Shown piece after piece: positions 6,153 through 7,221 of a stretch of 7,221 bases of DNA. The translations under genes and the position numbers were made by a program. The notes beneath the pieces are model-generated. The model worked only from the letters and a program-made list of their open reading frames with translations, was not told where the DNA came from and did no database searches. Position 1 is the stretch's first letter; each line of letters opens with the position of its first letter. The DNA comes from Promethearchaeota archaeon (lineage in GTDB: Archaea > Asgardarchaeota > Lokiarchaeia > Sigynarchaeales > SOKP01), in NCBI GenBank assembly GCA_013375495.1, contig JABXKC010000069.1, positions 1-7,221 of the forward strand. The letters run 5' to 3'.

Positions 6153-7221
6153 ATGACATTATCAAAAAGAGAAAGAGTGATTAGGACATTAGAACTCGAT
6201 GATAATATAGATATGCTCCCCGTTCATTATCTGGGTTTTGAATTTAGCGCTAGTTCTTATCAAAGATTTCTAAAAACTGATGAATACAACAAAAATAAAA
6301 CTTTCATAGAAAATGATTTCTCCAAGGTAAAATATTGTTGGGCAGGAGATATTACTGAATTACGATTCTGGAATGTTGATTGCCATTCCATGGATCCATG
6401 GGGCCCCAAAAAATACAAAGAACCTACAAAGCGTGCACCTCCAGAATATCCAGAATGCATGATCAGTGCGATGGACGGAAGAATATGGAAAATGGTTAAG
6501 CAAGTTGATACTGGCATAGCATATTTGTGGTATGTAGATGGACATTTTCGGACTCCAGAAATTGTACATCATTATTGGGACAAATATGGAAAACCTTCAG
6601 AGCAAGTTAATGACAAGCTTAATTATACGCCCCAAATTTGGGATGGATATGTAGATTCCCTAAAAAAGTATTTATATCCGATGGCGTTCGTACCCGTAGC
6701 TATTCATGAATCCTTATTTCAAGGGATGACAATGAGCCGTGTAGCCTATTATATGCGAAAAAATCCCCAATTTATCCATGAGGTTCTTAGCGAGTATACT
6801 AAATTAAACATAGAAGTTATTAAGCGCGTTCATGAAGCTGGTGTAGATATAATTTTCTACTCAGACGATTTAGGTTTTAAAGGGCGGTCGATATTATCAA
6901 TTGAGCAGTTTCAAAAGTTCATTCTTCCTTGTTATAAGAAACTATATAACGCTTGTAAGCAACGAGGAATGTTTATCGTTCAGCATTCTTGTGGTTATAT
7001 TGATAAAAACTTACCTCATATGGCAGAAGCAGGACTTAATTGTATCCAAGCACTTGAACCTGCTGCAGGTGTTGATTTAGCTTACTTAAAGCAAACTCTT
7101 GGTGATAAATTAAGTTTCATGGGAGGAATAGATTCAAGTCGGATTCTTAACTTTGGAACGTCTAAGGATATAGTAGAGGAGGTAAAACGTTGCGTAAAAG
7201 CAGCAGGTAATAACGGTGGTT
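6153..7221 (+). CDS. URO-D family methyltransferase-like protein (3' partial)
   Basis: An open frame runs from ATG 6153 to the window edge without a stop, giving 356 residues; only the C-terminal loop and helix are missing. The N-terminus MTLSKRERVIRTLE is the usual start of URO-D family proteins. A middle block YSDDLGFKGRSILS (236-249), then QHSCGYID (277-284), IQALEPAAGVDL (298-309) and FMGGIDSSRIL (322-332) follow in family order. HSCG (H278, C280) matches the HxCG zinc ligands of MtaA/MtbA corrinoid:CoM methyltransferases, unlike true uroporphyrinogen decarboxylases, so methyl transfer involving a corrinoid protein or a thiol is more likely than heme synthesis. The third ligand lies beyond the window. 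Its C-terminal region shares 19 of 34 residues with the protein cut at the left edge. The aromatic-rich stretch 111-142 (several Trp and Tyr) may shape the pocket. The substrate is unknown; the start is supported by AGGAAA at 6140-6145. Confidence 0.88.
   Translation, partial: MTLSKRERVIRTLELDDNIDMLPVHYLGFEFSASSYQRFLKTDEYNKNKTFIENDFSKVKYCWAGDITELRFWNVDCHSMDPWGPKKYKEPTKRAPPEYPECMISAMDGRIWKMVKQVDTGIAYLWYVDGHFRTPEIVHHYWDKYGKPSEQVNDKLNYTPQIWDGYVDSLKKYLYPMAFVPVAIHESLFQGMTMSRVAYYMRKNPQFIHEVLSEYTKLNIEVIKRVHEAGVDIIFYSDDLGFKGRSILSIEQFQKFILPCYKKLYNACKQRGMFIVQHSCGYIDKNLPHMAEAGLNCIQALEPAAGVDLAYLKQTLGDKLSFMGGIDSSRILNFGTSKDIVEEVKRCVKAAGNNGG

Noticed and set aside
6260..6572. Two overlapping minus-strand open frames at the right end
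   Set aside because: They are opposite a clear URO-D coding frame that runs open from 6153 to the window edge; both are shadows.
1..7221. CRISPR array, transposon ends, tRNA or rRNA genes, toxin-antitoxin or defence genes
   Set aside because: I saw no regularly spaced repeats, terminal inverted repeats with a transposase, tRNA-like arms or recognisable defence proteins anywhere in the window.
1..7221. Heme biosynthesis cluster (URO-D plus HemG-like)
   Set aside because: The URO-D proteins carry methyltransferase-type or divergent motifs rather than those of true HemE, and no other heme gene is present.

Overview
The window is an AT-rich stretch (about one third G+C by eye) from an anaerobe, probably an archaeon. 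Three of the four well-resolved starts have a BRE/TATA-like box roughly 25 bases ahead of a short leader. Two of these genes (minus strand) have no Shine-Dalgarno sequence, while the plus-strand genes have short ones (GAGGA, AGGAAA). Several methyltransferase-type uroporphyrinogen decarboxylase (URO-D) superfamily genes together would fit a corrinoid-using archaeon, for example an Asgard or other sediment lineage. The valyl-tRNA synthetase, however, is of bacterial type, so a bacterium is not excluded. No rRNA, tRNA or other phylogenetic marker is present to settle this.

Layout: (1) bases 1-208, plus strand, the C-terminal end of a URO-D family protein; (2) 234-1490, minus strand, a divergent URO-D superfamily protein resembling entries often labelled 'trimethylamine corrinoid protein 2'; (3) 1607-2176, plus strand, a flavodoxin-fold protein of the HemG-like type; (4) 2384-5134, plus strand, a complete valyl-tRNA synthetase (valS); (5) 5140-6045, minus strand, a metal-dependent TIM-barrel protein of the AP endonuclease 2/xylose isomerase-like superfamily; (6) 6153 to the window end, plus strand, a URO-D family methyltransferase-like protein cut by the window edge. 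The 207-base gap before valS holds two AT-rich inverted repeats and the valS promoter. The 107-base divergent gap at 6046-6152 holds a perfect 7+7 inverted repeat over a putative TATA box. The genes alternate strand, so there is no long operon: 1/2 and 4/5 are convergent, 2/3 and 5/6 are divergent.

How they may work together: genes 1, 2 and 6 are all URO-D superfamily barrels. In anaerobes these commonly move methyl groups between corrinoid proteins, coenzyme M and methylated substrates, rather than make heme. No corrinoid protein, reactivase or substrate-specific methyltransferase is visible, so the substrate is unknown. The HemG-like flavodoxin and the TIM barrel could supply electrons and cofactor or sugar chemistry, but that is only inference. 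valS is a housekeeping gene in the middle. I found no CRISPR, mobile element or clear new defence system. The most unusual points are the URO-D cluster with different states of the zinc site, and the near-complete three-metal ligand set of the TIM barrel, which could hint at cobamide remodelling.
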